In this document: positions 26,304 through 36,102 of the stretch, in pieces
How positions within the stretch are numbered: the stretch's first letter is position 1
How the letters are laid out: every line of letters begins with the position of its first letter
Assembly (NCBI GenBank): GCA_963675435.1
Contig: OY776216.1
Span: 496,001-560,000 of the forward strand
Origin: Saccharicrinis sp963675435
GTDB lineage: Bacteria; Bacteroidota; Bacteroidia; Bacteroidales; Marinilabiliaceae
Direction of reading: 5' to 3'
DNA length: 64,000 bases
The notes under the pieces: model-generated
Told to the model about the DNA's origin: nothing
What the model saw: the letters and a program-made list of their open reading frames with translations, nothing else
Database searches by the model: none
Program-made: the position numbers and the translations under genes

Positions 26304-26368
26304 CTTTTAAATTATTTATCTATTACGATTATTATTAATTGAGGTTTCAAAGAAAACAAAAAAATAAA

Positions 26369-26376
26369 CAAATCTA
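26369..26376 (-). promoter_or_regulatory. -7 promoter element (TAGATTTG) of the bactofilin-atp operon
   Basis: A perfect TAnnTTTG match on the minus strand lies about 65 bases upstream of bactofilin. A TTTG (26402-26405 on the minus strand) lies about 25 bases further upstream, slightly more than the usual spacing. Confidence 0.5.
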
Positions 26377-26416
26377 ATTTAGGGGAATTCATTTATAAAA
26401 ACAAAGTTTGAAAATA

Positions 26417-28228
26417 TCAGACTAAAAATTCTTTGATTTTTTTCAACTGAATTTCCTTATTTACTTGCCTTAAGTTTTTGGCTGTATTGGTATAATAAAC
26501 ATGTTTAGAAATAAAATCATATTGTTTTTTATTCCAATCTCTCTGTGTCATTTTTCCATTAAAATAACACACTTCTTCCCATAATTTTTCTGATAATGGA
26601 ATAAAGTCAGCCCTACCTAAATAATCTAAGTCTGCATCTTTAATAATTTTTTCCATTAATAATTTTGGTTCAACATTCATTTCTGTTGCCATTACTAATT
26701 GGTTTATTGCTTCAATCTCACTACTACTGTAGTTAAACTTTGGTAATATTTCGCGTGCTATCCTAGCACTTTGCACCTCGTGTTTTACAGGATTTACCAT
26801 GTACCCAGTATCATGAAATAATGCGGCTGTTTTTACTAGAAGTAATTCTTTACTATTTAACCCTTCTGCCCTTCCAATAACCTCGACTTGAGTACAAACG
26901 TCTATTGTATGTTTTACATTATGATACTTTAATGAAGAAGATAACTCTTGACGCAATTGTGTCAGGACCAATTCTTCCAGATCATTATATCTAATCCACT
27001 GTAATTTAGTTTTAAAAGCATCGTTTGGTATAAGCCCTTCCTCATCTACGGATAGCTGAGGAACTATTCCTGTCACAAAATACATATCCGTTTCTCCCTT
27101 ATATTTTATAGGCATTTTACCTCTGTATTCGCAAGTAAAAAAGTCTTTAATCAGTTGATAAGTAATACCGGAGACATTAATTTTACCTGCCACACCTGAA
27201 GATTCCATTCGGCTTGCAATATTAACAGTATCTCCCCAAATATCAAAGGAAAGTTTTTTTCTTCCTATTACGCCTGATATTACCGGGCCAGTGTGAATAC
27301 CTATTCGCAACTGCCAAAATTCATCAGATCTCGCATTTGAACTATGCTTAGATTTTTGCATATATCGCTGCATTTCAAGCGCTGCCAAGACTACTTCAAC
27401 TGGATTGGTACTATTTTTTTCGGGCAAACCGCCTGCGCACATATACGCATCCCCAATTGTTTTAATTTTTTCTATCTGATGTTTTTCTGCAACTTCATCA
27501 AAATACACGAAAAAACGATCTAATTCATCAATAAGAGTTTCTGGATTCAAATGCTCAACAATTTTTGTAAAACCCTGTATATCCGCAAACAAAACGGTAG
27601 CTTTTTCATATTTAACTGTAGCTTTATGCGTAAGTTTTCTACTTTCCTCCTCACTCGCATCTACTTTTGGTTTTAAATACTTACTAAAAAGCGGTGCAAT
27701 AGAATCCTGATGCCAATCATTAACTTTTTTATTTAATAAATCAACAACTCCTATTTTTATAATAACAAAAAATATTAGAACAAAAACAATAAGTATTACA
27801 CTGGAAACCAAATACCTATTAACCCCACTCTTTACATGAATACGAATTGATTGATTATTGTTTTTGGTTTGAACCTTGAAAATATAATCTCCTGCATCTA
27901 GATTATAATAACTACAGCTATTTTTATAGGTCCAATTTTGGGGCTGTTTGTCCAGGCCTTCTAAATAAAATTTATATTCTTCTTTAAAATCAGAAATATT
28001 ATTGAAATCAAAAACAATGTAATCATCATTAGCAATTTCAATAAAAATATTATTAACAGCAGGATCTATATGTAATGTATCCCCAGAAACAATGATCCTT
28101 TGCAATAAATTTTCACTATAATTTAAATTAGGAGAAGCATAAACACTATGGCTGAAATTTATAATCTGGTATAAAAATAAAAATAACCAAAACTTACACC
28201 TGTACACATCTCTAACGTTTACAATCAC
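26417..28228 (-). CDS. Membrane adenylate cyclase (class III) with Y_Y_Y sensor and HD domain
   Basis: The 603-residue protein starts with a signal or anchor helix (about 12-30). A periplasmic Y_Y_Y-type beta domain follows (about 75-132, EYKFYLEGLDKQPQNW..YYNLDAGDYIFKV), then a membrane helix (140-160). The class III cyclase domain spans 208-385. Metal Asp residues are D216 and D260. The base-selecting residues are K256 (KIKTIGD) and D328 (SFDIWGD), the pair typical of adenylate rather than guanylate cyclases. A C-terminal HD domain (about 435-590) keeps H439, H471-D472 and a late Asp in KDADLDYLG, so hydrolase activity is possible. Substrate identity of the HD part is unknown. Confidence 0.88.
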   Translation of the reverse strand: MIVNVRDVYRCKFWLFLFLYQIINFSHSVYASPNLNYSENLLQRIIVSGDTLHIDPAVNNIFIEIANDDYIVFDFNNISDFKEEYKFYLEGLDKQPQNWTYKNSCSYYNLDAGDYIFKVQTKNNNQSIRIHVKSGVNRYLVSSVILIVFVLIFFVIIKIGVVDLLNKKVNDWHQDSIAPLFSKYLKPKVDASEEESRKLTHKATVKYEKATVLFADIQGFTKIVEHLNPETLIDELDRFFVYFDEVAEKHQIEKIKTIGDAYMCAGGLPEKNSTNPVEVVLAALEMQRYMQKSKHSSNARSDEFWQLRIGIHTGPVISGVIGRKKLSFDIWGDTVNIASRMESSGVAGKINVSGITYQLIKDFFTCEYRGKMPIKYKGETDMYFVTGIVPQLSVDEEGLIPNDAFKTKLQWIRYNDLEELVLTQLRQELSSSLKYHNVKHTIDVCTQVEVIGRAEGLNSKELLLVKTAALFHDTGYMVNPVKHEVQSARIAREILPKFNYSSSEIEAINQLVMATEMNVEPKLLMEKIIKDADLDYLGRADFIPLSEKLWEEVCYFNGKMTQRDWNKKQYDFISKHVYYTNTAKNLRQVNKEIQLKKIKEFLV

Positions 28229-28267
28229 CAGATTTTGTTTTTTATATTTAAATTATTGATTTTATTT

Positions 28268-28275
28268 CAAAAGTA
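28268..28275 (-). promoter_or_regulatory. -7 promoter element (TACTTTTG) of the cyclase gene
   Basis: A perfect TAnnTTTG match on the minus strand lies about 40 bases upstream of the cyclase start. It is in the divergent gap shared with the stress-protein gene. Confidence 0.5.
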
Positions 28276-28321
28276 GTATATTTATTTCGCAAAATGAACC
28301 TAAGTTTTTTAAATAGTTTAT

Positions 28322-29155
28322 ATGGAAAATTCTGAAAGGACAATAATCGTACCTTACGATTTTACTGATATGGCAACGTATGCAGTAGAACACGCCATTG
28401 ATCTTTCAAAAGGTAAAGATATTGGAATTACATTATTAAATATTGTAAAAAAAGAAAGCGAAATAGGTGATCTTACAGAAAAACTATCCGCTGTAACCAA
28501 TAGTATTCATGAAAAGTTTGGTGTGAAACCTAATTTCCTCGTTAAAGAAGGAACTATTTTCAAAACAATAAATCAAGTAGCAGAAGAACTTGAGGCTATT
28601 CTTATTGTAATGGGAACTCATGGAATTAAAGGATTACAAAAATTAACAGGAAGCTGGGCATTAAAAGTTATAGTAGGCTCAAAAATACCTTATTTTGTTG
28701 TCCAGGATTCTCCATCCAATACGCTTGTTAGAAAAATGGTTTTTCCCGTTGATTTTAGAACTGAAAACAAGGAAAAATTACATTGGGCTGAATTTATCTC
28801 ACGTTTCTTAAACACAAAGATCTATTTATTTAGTTCATCAACAAAAGGCGGAGCTGTTGAACCTAGAACAAAGGCGAATTTGGTTTTCTGCAAGAACTTT
28901 TTGACAGAAAAAGGGATTGATTATGAGCTTAGTCTTTCTGAAGGTGGTGGTTCTTTTTCTCATGAAACACTTAACTACGCTAAGAAAATAGAGGCTAGTG
29001 GTATTATTATAATGACTACAAGAGACATTGCATTTCATGATTATGTATTGGGTGCCAATGAACAACAAATAATTGCCAACGACTCAAAAGTTCCTGTTCT
29101 TGTTATTAATCCTCGTACAGACTTAATGAAGTATGGATACGGAGGTTTTGGTTGA
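28322..29155 (+). CDS. Universal stress protein with two Usp domains
   Basis: The protein of 277 residues has two UspA folds in tandem, about 1-135 and 140-277. The first begins TIIVPYDFTDMATYAVEHAIDLS and has the ATP-binding-type motif GTHGIKGLQKLTGS. The second begins KMVFPVDFRTENKEKL and lacks a clear G-x2-G motif, so only the first domain is likely to bind nucleotide. Such proteins take part in stress endurance; the exact task is unknown. It is divergent from the cyclase gene and ends with a strong terminator. Confidence 0.88.
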   Translation: MENSERTIIVPYDFTDMATYAVEHAIDLSKGKDIGITLLNIVKKESEIGDLTEKLSAVTNSIHEKFGVKPNFLVKEGTIFKTINQVAEELEAILIVMGTHGIKGLQKLTGSWALKVIVGSKIPYFVVQDSPSNTLVRKMVFPVDFRTENKEKLHWAEFISRFLNTKIYLFSSSTKGGAVEPRTKANLVFCKNFLTEKGIDYELSLSEGGGSFSHETLNYAKKIEASGIIIMTTRDIAFHDYVLGANEQQIIANDSKVPVLVINPRTDLMKYGYGGFG

Positions 29156-29182
29156 TAAAATAGATAATTTCGATATAACATT

Positions 29183-29207
29183 AAACAACGGCCCATGGTC
29201 GTTGTTT
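29183..29207 (+). terminator. Intrinsic terminator after the universal stress protein gene
   Basis: AAACAACG/CGTTGTTT arms extend through a G-U pair and two C-G pairs to a CAT loop. A run of nine T follows directly. Confidence 0.9.
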
Positions 29208-29268
29208 TTTTTTAATGATAAATAATTTTACCACAATAAATTCGTTTCTATTATAAACTATATCATAT

Positions 29269-29859
29269 ATGGAATTAGTATTTGCTACAAACAATTTAAA
29301 CAAACTAGTTGAATTACAAAAAATAATAAGTGATTCTATTATTCTTAAAAGTCTTTCAGATATTGATTGCAATGAAGAAATTCCGGAAACAGGAGATACT
29401 TTAGAATCAAATGCATCACAAAAATCTACATATATATACTCCAAATATAAAATCAATTGTTTTTCGGATGACACTGGATTAGAAATAGAAGCTTTAAATG
29501 GGGCTCCTGGGGTATACAGCGCCAGATATTCAGGAGAAGATAAAGACGCAAAAAAAAATATGGATAAAGTACTACAAGAACTTAAAGGAATACAAAATAG
29601 AAGAGCAAGGTTTCGAACTGTTATTTCTTTAATTATTGATGGTAAGGAATATCAATTTGAAGGAATAGTAAACGGTCAAATAACAGAATTTGAATCTGGT
29701 AGAGAAGGTTTTGGATATGATCCCATTTTTATGCCTGATGGATACACTAAAACATTTGCAGAATTACCTTTAAGTGAAAAGAATAAAATTAGTCATCGTG
29801 GCAACGCAGTTAAAAAACTCGTAGAATTTCTTAACTCTAACTATACCGAAAACAACTAG
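29269..29859 (+). CDS. rdgB: XTP/dITP diphosphatase (Ham1/RdgB)
   Basis: At 196 residues it matches the family. It shows the N-terminal FATNNLNKLVELQKI, then ETGDTLESNASQKSTYI, CFSDDTGLEIEALNGAPGVYSARYSG with the catalytic Asp residues, GREGFGYDPIFMPDG and the C-terminal SHRGNAVKKL. The enzyme hydrolyses non-canonical purine triphosphates to prevent their use in DNA and RNA. It precedes porZ by 37 bases and may be read together with it. Confidence 0.96.
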   Translation: MELVFATNNLNKLVELQKIISDSIILKSLSDIDCNEEIPETGDTLESNASQKSTYIYSKYKINCFSDDTGLEIEALNGAPGVYSARYSGEDKDAKKNMDKVLQELKGIQNRRARFRTVISLIIDGKEYQFEGIVNGQITEFESGREGFGYDPIFMPDGYTKTFAELPLSEKNKISHRGNAVKKLVEFLNSNYTENN

Positions 29860-29896
29860 TTATCATCCATTTAAAACTCAATTAATCACTTCTTAC

Positions 29897-32248
29897 ATGA
29901 GATATATTTTAATTTTTTTTTTAGCTATAATACTTCCTGATAAAACTTTTACGCAAACCACAATTGGTAATTGGCAGGAATATTTAAGTTTCTCAAATGT
30001 TCATAGTGTTGAAAAAATAGATCATATAATATATGCAGCAAGTGATATTGGTATCTTTACTTATGATACAAATGACTATATAGTCCAAAAGTATACTAAG
30101 ATTAATGGACTGAGTGATGTAGATATTTCAACAATAAAAAAAATACCTAATTCGTCAAAACTATTTATTGGTTATGAAAATGGTAATATTGATATTTTTG
30201 AAAATGGTAATATTGAAAACATACCTGATTTAAAAATAAAATCGATATCAAATAGCAAGAAAATAAACAATGTAGATTTTATTAATAATCTAGCTTATTG
30301 CGCTACAGACTTTGGAATTTTAGTTGTTGACTATAATAAATTAGAAATAGCTGATTTTTATTATCTAGGAAATGATGCAACCCCATTAATAATTAATCAA
30401 ATTGCTCATACGTCCGATTCTATTTTTGCAGCAACAGAAGAAGGATTAAGAAAAGCGCATATTAATAGTAGTTCATTAGCATATTACAAAACTTGGGAAT
30501 ACACATCAAATGATCATAGTGAATTCAATGGAGTAATATCTATAAATGATATTATAGTCACAACCAAACATACATATTCATACCAAACATTTTCTTATTC
30601 AAACAATATCTGGAATAACATAAATACAGCAAATAATTTTGTTAAACTTCAATCATTTACAGACAACTTTGCCATCATTCTTAATAACAAAATTGAATTA
30701 TTTTATAACAACCTAATACATCAAAACACAATATCTTCATATCAGGTTGAAAATCAAGAATTAAACATTGCATGTACTAGTATATTAATTGATGACAAAA
30801 CAAAATGGATTGGAGATAACATTAATGGATTAATAAAAATGGGTGAGTCTGCTGATTTTCAAATATTACCGGATGGCCCCTATTCAAATCGAAGCTTTAA
30901 AATAATTGCCACAGCAAATGCATTATGGTCTGCAGCCGGAGATTACAACCATACTCGACGTATTCCTGCAGAGGTTTCTATTTTAAGAGATCATAAATGG
31001 AAACATATCACTCCTTCAACAGATCCTTTATTTAAAAATTACAACAACATTACGGATATTCTAATTGATCCTAAAAATGAATCTCATGTTTATTTGGCAA
31101 GTTATAATAATGGAATTTTAGAACTTGAAGATGATAAAGCTGTTTATCAATATAACGATCAAAATAGTGGCTTACAAAAAGTATACATTTGGGAACTTGT
31201 TGCTTCAATTGTACTTGACAATGATGGTAACTTATATGCAAATAATCAGGAAGTAACTTACCCTATAGTAGTTAAACCGGTTGGTATAACTGACAACAAA
31301 GAAAAATGGATACAATACGATTACTTACCTTATAATAATCCAGGTGATCAATTTTGGATTAGAAAAATGATTTACACAAGTTGGGGAGAAATATGGGGAA
31401 CAACAACGGATCAAGCCTTTGGTTTGTTTATAATGAATACTAATGGTACTCCTTACAATTCAGATGATGATTTTTATAGGAGTCCGCAAACTTCAGTAAC
31501 TTTTAATGATTCCAGAAATTCTACACTAAGTATATGGGATGAGGATGGTAACAGTATATCATCAAGACTTCAGTGTTTAGTAGAAGATAAAAACGGTTAT
31601 ATATGGGTTGGAACTGATGAAGGACCAATTGTATATTACAGACCTCAGGCTATTTTTGATGAAGAAAAACCTCAGGCTTCAAGAATTCTTGTTCCTAGAA
31701 ATGATGGGAGTGGATTAGCAGACTATCTATTAGAAAATGAAAATATTACAACGATAGTTGTAGATGGAGCTAATAGAAAGTGGTTTGGAACACAAAATGG
31801 CGTGTATTTAATATCGGAGGATGGCACAGAAACAATACATCATTTCACCACAGAAAACAGTCCTATTATTTCAAATATTATTACTAGTATAAGTATTAAT
31901 CCTGAAAATGGCGAAGTATTTATTGGAACTGATAAAGGTATTGTATCATATTTAGGTACTGCAACAGAAGGAAAAGAAACATATAACTCAGTATTAGTGT
32001 TCCCTAATCCAGTAAAACCTGGTTATAATGATGTAATTACTATTTCCGGTTTAATTGAAAACTCAACAACACTTATAACTGATATTAGTGGTAAACTTGT
32101 ATATCAATCAATATCTACAGGTGGACAAGTTGTTTGGAATGGCCGCAATTTAAATAATAAAGAAGTTTCTAGTGGTATATACCTAGTTTTTGCAACAAAC
32201 GAAGAAGGAGAAAAAACGCTTGCTACTAAAATTATGATTGTCAGATAA
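29897..32248 (+). CDS. porZ: PorZ-like type IX secretion system component
   Basis: The 783-residue protein has a signal peptide (1-19). The PorZ N-terminal segment begins GNWQEYLSFSNVHSVEKIDHIIYAAS. Two beta-propeller regions follow, with repeats such as GIFTYDTND, GYENGNIDIF, YIWVGTDEGPIVYYRP and RKWFGTQNGVYLIS. The C-terminal 85 residues are a T9SS-type CTD (VFPNPVKPGYNDVITISGL..ISGKLVYQS....WNGRNLNNKEVSSGIYLV). PorZ is the surface protein of the T9SS attachment complex that handles A-LPS anchoring of cargo. Length and layout agree with P. gingivalis PorZ, about 780 residues. No other T9SS gene is in the window. Confidence 0.85.
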   Translation: MRYILIFFLAIILPDKTFTQTTIGNWQEYLSFSNVHSVEKIDHIIYAASDIGIFTYDTNDYIVQKYTKINGLSDVDISTIKKIPNSSKLFIGYENGNIDIFENGNIENIPDLKIKSISNSKKINNVDFINNLAYCATDFGILVVDYNKLEIADFYYLGNDATPLIINQIAHTSDSIFAATEEGLRKAHINSSSLAYYKTWEYTSNDHSEFNGVISINDIIVTTKHTYSYQTFSYSNNIWNNINTANNFVKLQSFTDNFAIILNNKIELFYNNLIHQNTISSYQVENQELNIACTSILIDDKTKWIGDNINGLIKMGESADFQILPDGPYSNRSFKIIATANALWSAAGDYNHTRRIPAEVSILRDHKWKHITPSTDPLFKNYNNITDILIDPKNESHVYLASYNNGILELEDDKAVYQYNDQNSGLQKVYIWELVASIVLDNDGNLYANNQEVTYPIVVKPVGITDNKEKWIQYDYLPYNNPGDQFWIRKMIYTSWGEIWGTTTDQAFGLFIMNTNGTPYNSDDDFYRSPQTSVTFNDSRNSTLSIWDEDGNSISSRLQCLVEDKNGYIWVGTDEGPIVYYRPQAIFDEEKPQASRILVPRNDGSGLADYLLENENITTIVVDGANRKWFGTQNGVYLISEDGTETIHHFTTENSPIISNIITSISINPENGEVFIGTDKGIVSYLGTATEGKETYNSVLVFPNPVKPGYNDVITISGLIENSTTLITDISGKLVYQSISTGGQVVWNGRNLNNKEVSSGIYLVFATNEEGEKTLATKIMIVR

Positions 32249-32281
32249 CATAACACATTTTTATTTTACATTTAAGCGGAC

Positions 32282-32289
32282 TATTTTTG
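32282..32289 (+). promoter_or_regulatory. -7 promoter element (TATTTTTG)
   Basis: A perfect TAnnTTTG match lies 23 bases before the DUF3352-like gene. The context TATTTTTGTGA equals that of the thyA element. Confidence 0.55.
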
Positions 32290-32312
32290 TGAGAACCAAA
32301 AGTTAAAATTAC

Positions 32313-35051
32313 ATGCTTAAACGGATCGTTACTATATCTGCTTGTGTCATTTTAGGTGGTGTATTATTATACGCATACTTTTTTTTACACGATTTCAAGA
32401 ATTATAAAAATAATAATGCAACAAAAGGAATCCCGACTGATGTTTCTTTTATCTTTAGAATAGATAATCCCAATAATATCATTGAGTTTATACAAGAAAA
32501 ACATGATTACAGTAATGACTTAAAAACCTTTAAGTGGTTTGATTCATTCTACAATATTATTTCCAAAATAGATAGTTCTGAATTTTTTAACAACAAAGTT
32601 TTTAATGATCTCAAAAACAAACCATTAACAATCTCTCTACATCAGGAAGGAAGAAACACTATAAGTCCTTTATTTATTTACGAAGTCAATAATAAGGCTG
32701 AAAAAAAACAGCTTAGCACCTTACTTACCGATAACAAACCAGTAGATTGGAATGTCACAGAAAGAAAATACAATACGAACTCTATTTATAAAATAATAGA
32801 TAATAATGAAGTATTTGAAGCTTATATATCTTTTAAAAATGGATTATTACTTATCAGCCCCTCTTCATTAATTATAGAAAAATCTCTTAGACAATTAGAT
32901 ACAGAGTATTCCCTAGAAAAAGAAAATACTTTTACTCAACTTTTTAAAACTGCTGGAGACAATAGTGATATCAACTTATTTATTAATTTTCAAAACTCTA
33001 GTGACTTAATAAATAATCAATTCAAACAAGACATAAATAATTCGCTTTCTTTTATTAGTAAACTCGGATATTGGGGAGAACTAGATATAAATCTGAATAG
33101 TGATATAGTTAGTGTAAATGGATTTATCTACCCTTCTAGCGATCATGAAAAACTAAATATTCTCCTTAAAGGAATGGACCCTTCAATTTCAAAAATAAAT
33201 AAATGCATTCCTGCTAATTCAACCTTTTATCTAAATTATAATATAGATGAAAGTGAAATTTTAGCTAAAAATTTAGATGCCTATCTTGAATCAACAGGTA
33301 ATCTATCTTCTTTTAATGACAAACTTGGCTCGTATATATATTCATTGAAGGTTGAAGAATATAAAAAATTAGTCTTTGATTTTGTTGACGATGAATTTGC
33401 ACTAGTTTTTACACCCAATAATACATCAATGCAAAATGAAGGTAAATATTTAATTATTGAAACGATCAGTAAGTCAAAAACAATTAAAACAATTAGTAAA
33501 TTAACCAATACTACAATTAATCCTGTCTATAATTATAACTTAGATAAAGAAACTGAATTTCCAATTTATAATGCTAAAGGTCTAGAAGGAATACCATTTA
33601 TTTTTAATCAATTTGTTCCAAATCCTCCATCTAAGTTTTACACTTTTATTGACAACTATCTTGTATTTGCCAATAGTATTAATTCTCTTAAAGCTATCAT
33701 ATATTCATTTGAGCTTAAAAAAACTTTATACCACAGTAAATATTACCAACAATTTAATGAGAATTTTTCATACAAGGAGAATCTATTTATGTACTGTGAT
33801 CTTTCAAAAATAGCATCAATATTGCCTAATAAATCCTCAAATAGTATTCTAAACCCAAATAAAGAACAAGAAGATGCCCTTTCTAAGTTTTACGGAATAG
33901 GTATACAAGTGTCTAATGCAAATCAACTACTATATAGTAATACATGTATTGAATATCTACCCATTAGAGAGAATGAACCAAGAACTGTATGGCAAAGTGG
34001 GTTGGATAGTACCATTTTTTCAAAACCTAGTTTAGTACTTAACCATTACACAAAAGAAAAAGAAATATTAGTTCAAGATAGATCCAACATTTTATACTTA
34101 ATAGCGAATAATGGCAAAATTTTATGGCAAAAAAAGCTTAATAACCCTATTCTAGGAGAAGTATATCAAATTGATTTTTATAGAAACAATAAACTACAGT
34201 ATTTATTTAATACAAAAGACAGAATTTATTTATTGGATCGAAATGGAAATTACGTTGAAAAATATCCCATAAATTTGAGTCATGAAGCTACAAATGGCTT
34301 GGCTTTATTTGATTACGATAATAATAGAGATTATAGAATTTTTATTGCTTGCACTAACAAAGAAACCTACGTATACGATAAATCAGGTAAGCAAAAAAGA
34401 GGATGGAAAGCAGCACAAACAGAAGGCACTGTCAGTAACCAAATACAACATTTTAGAATTAACAATAAGGACTACATTGTATTTTCTGATGAAAAAAGGA
34501 ATTATATACTGAATAGAAGAGGTAAAACCAGGGTAACAATCCAAAATGATTTTATTCGCAATAAAAATAGCCTTTTCTATGAATATAATAATAACTCTAT
34601 AATTACATCTGATAATATGGGTAATGCAAGAATTATTAATTTAGATAATGGGGGAACCTCACAAATAAAATTAAGAAATTCTGATGAAGAACATTACTTT
34701 ATATCTAGTGATATTACAAATCATTCAGGTAATGAACTTTTAGTGCTTACACATGATCATCTCAATTTATATACCAATAAGGGTGAAAAAATATTTACCG
34801 AAGAAATTGAAGGTAATATCTCACTTGTTGCCGATATTTATTATTTTTCTTCTTCTAATAAAAAAATAGGTGTTTACGACGAAAAAAATCAAAAGATATA
34901 CTTATTTAACAGCAATGGGAGTCTATACAAAAATTTTCCTTTAAGAGGAAAATCAAGGTTTAGTATAGGTTTTTTAAGCTCTACAAGTAGCCAATTTAAC
35001 CTAATAGTTGGAGGAGATAACAATTACCTATACAATTATCGAATAGAATAG
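32313..35051 (+). CDS. DUF3352-like membrane-anchored protein with C-terminal beta-propeller
   Basis: One N-terminal helix (about 4-26) anchors the 912-residue protein in the membrane. The first 520 residues look like DUF3352 (TKGIPTDVSFIFRIDNPNNIIEFI.., repeated FINFQNSSDL and YLNYNIDES segments). From about residue 560 the sequence turns into a beta-propeller of PQQ/Asp-box style: ILYLIANNGKILWQKKL, IYLLDRNGNYVEKYP, TYVYDKSGKQKRGW, YILNRRGKTRV and IYLFNSNGSLYKNFPL. The function is unknown; it may be an envelope scaffold. It is followed 14 bases later by the oxidoreductase gene. Confidence 0.7.
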   Translation: MLKRIVTISACVILGGVLLYAYFFLHDFKNYKNNNATKGIPTDVSFIFRIDNPNNIIEFIQEKHDYSNDLKTFKWFDSFYNIISKIDSSEFFNNKVFNDLKNKPLTISLHQEGRNTISPLFIYEVNNKAEKKQLSTLLTDNKPVDWNVTERKYNTNSIYKIIDNNEVFEAYISFKNGLLLISPSSLIIEKSLRQLDTEYSLEKENTFTQLFKTAGDNSDINLFINFQNSSDLINNQFKQDINNSLSFISKLGYWGELDINLNSDIVSVNGFIYPSSDHEKLNILLKGMDPSISKINKCIPANSTFYLNYNIDESEILAKNLDAYLESTGNLSSFNDKLGSYIYSLKVEEYKKLVFDFVDDEFALVFTPNNTSMQNEGKYLIIETISKSKTIKTISKLTNTTINPVYNYNLDKETEFPIYNAKGLEGIPFIFNQFVPNPPSKFYTFIDNYLVFANSINSLKAIIYSFELKKTLYHSKYYQQFNENFSYKENLFMYCDLSKIASILPNKSSNSILNPNKEQEDALSKFYGIGIQVSNANQLLYSNTCIEYLPIRENEPRTVWQSGLDSTIFSKPSLVLNHYTKEKEILVQDRSNILYLIANNGKILWQKKLNNPILGEVYQIDFYRNNKLQYLFNTKDRIYLLDRNGNYVEKYPINLSHEATNGLALFDYDNNRDYRIFIACTNKETYVYDKSGKQKRGWKAAQTEGTVSNQIQHFRINNKDYIVFSDEKRNYILNRRGKTRVTIQNDFIRNKNSLFYEYNNNSIITSDNMGNARIINLDNGGTSQIKLRNSDEEHYFISSDITNHSGNELLVLTHDHLNLYTNKGEKIFTEEIEGNISLVADIYYFSSSNKKIGVYDEKNQKIYLFNSNGSLYKNFPLRGKSRFSIGFLSSTSSQFNLIVGGDNNYLYNYRIE

Positions 35052-35065
35052 TAAAATAAATAGTT

Positions 35066-36052
35066 ATGGAGAAAATCAAAATAGGAGTACTTGGTGTTTC
35101 AAATCATCTTTTAAAACGCATTATTTTACCATTAAATAACATAGCCAATGGTTGTATATATGCTATTGCTTCAAGAAACGAAGAAAATTCAGAACAATTT
35201 GCTAAACAATTTGGTATACCAAAATTCTATGGATCATATGATGCACTATTAGATGATCCTGATATTAACGCAGTCTATATACCTTTACCAAATCATTTAC
35301 ACCTAAATTGGATAAAAGAAGCTGCATTAAGAGGTAAACATATCATATGTGAAAAACCAATTACATTAGATGCTTCAGAGGCAGTAAAAGCATTAAACTA
35401 TGCAAATAGCAATAACGTATTGCTTCAGGAAGCATTTATGTATAAACACCATCCACAATGGATTCATGCTTTTAACATAGTAAGAACAAACCAAATAGGA
35501 CAAGTTAAATATATCAGAACATCTTTTGCTTATAATAACCCAAATCCCAAAAACATTAGAAATATTAAAGAATATGGGGGAGGTGCCTTAATGGATATAG
35601 GGTGTTACGCAATATCACTTTCAAGATTTATTATACAGCAAGAACCAACTCAAGTAATAGCCTTAATGGAGCAGGATAATAGTTTTAAAACGGACGTACT
35701 ATCCACTGCAATTCTAGATTTTAATGGTATTCATTCTTTATTTACTGTATCTACACTTGCAGAAGCAAACCAATCTGTTGAAATTGTTGCTACCGATGGC
35801 ATTATAAAAATACATGTACCATTTAATACATATGTGGATACAAAATCTAAAATTACTATTTCGACAGCACAAGGTTCAAGAGGTATAGATTTTGATGTCT
35901 GTGATCATTATGGTCTAATGTTTGAAAACTTTTGTAACAGAATAATTGAAAACAAATTAGATAATACAGAAGTACAAGACACCATAAATAATATGAAAGT
36001 AATAGATGCGCTAGTAAAATCAAGTGAAAGTAAATCCTGGGTACAGATATAA
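35066..36052 (+). CDS. Gfo/Idh/MocA family NAD(P)-dependent oxidoreductase
   Basis: The Rossmann fold at residues 1-120 has the KIGVLGVSNHLLKRI nucleotide loop and the family motif CEKPITLDASEA with the catalytic Lys near residue 96. The C-terminal alpha/beta domain carries YGGGALMDIGCYAISLSRFI, typical of the family. The substrate is usually a sugar or inositol, but nothing nearby tells which. The protein has 328 residues. It seems to be the last gene of a unit with the DUF3352-like gene and ends at a strong hairpin. Confidence 0.9.
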   Translation: MEKIKIGVLGVSNHLLKRIILPLNNIANGCIYAIASRNEENSEQFAKQFGIPKFYGSYDALLDDPDINAVYIPLPNHLHLNWIKEAALRGKHIICEKPITLDASEAVKALNYANSNNVLLQEAFMYKHHPQWIHAFNIVRTNQIGQVKYIRTSFAYNNPNPKNIRNIKEYGGGALMDIGCYAISLSRFIIQQEPTQVIALMEQDNSFKTDVLSTAILDFNGIHSLFTVSTLAEANQSVEIVATDGIIKIHVPFNTYVDTKSKITISTAQGSRGIDFDVCDHYGLMFENFCNRIIENKLDNTEVQDTINNMKVIDALVKSSESKSWVQI

Positions 36053-36054
36053 AA

Positions 36055-36078
36055 AAAGCGGTGCTATTGCACCGCTTT
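36055..36078. terminator. Bidirectional terminator between convergent genes
   Basis: A 10-bp perfect stem (AAAGCGGTGC/GCACCGCTTT) has a TATT loop, with A on the left and T on the right, so it can stop transcription from both sides. Confidence 0.9.
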
Positions 36079-36102
36079 TATAAATATTTTATTTGTAAGT
36101 TT

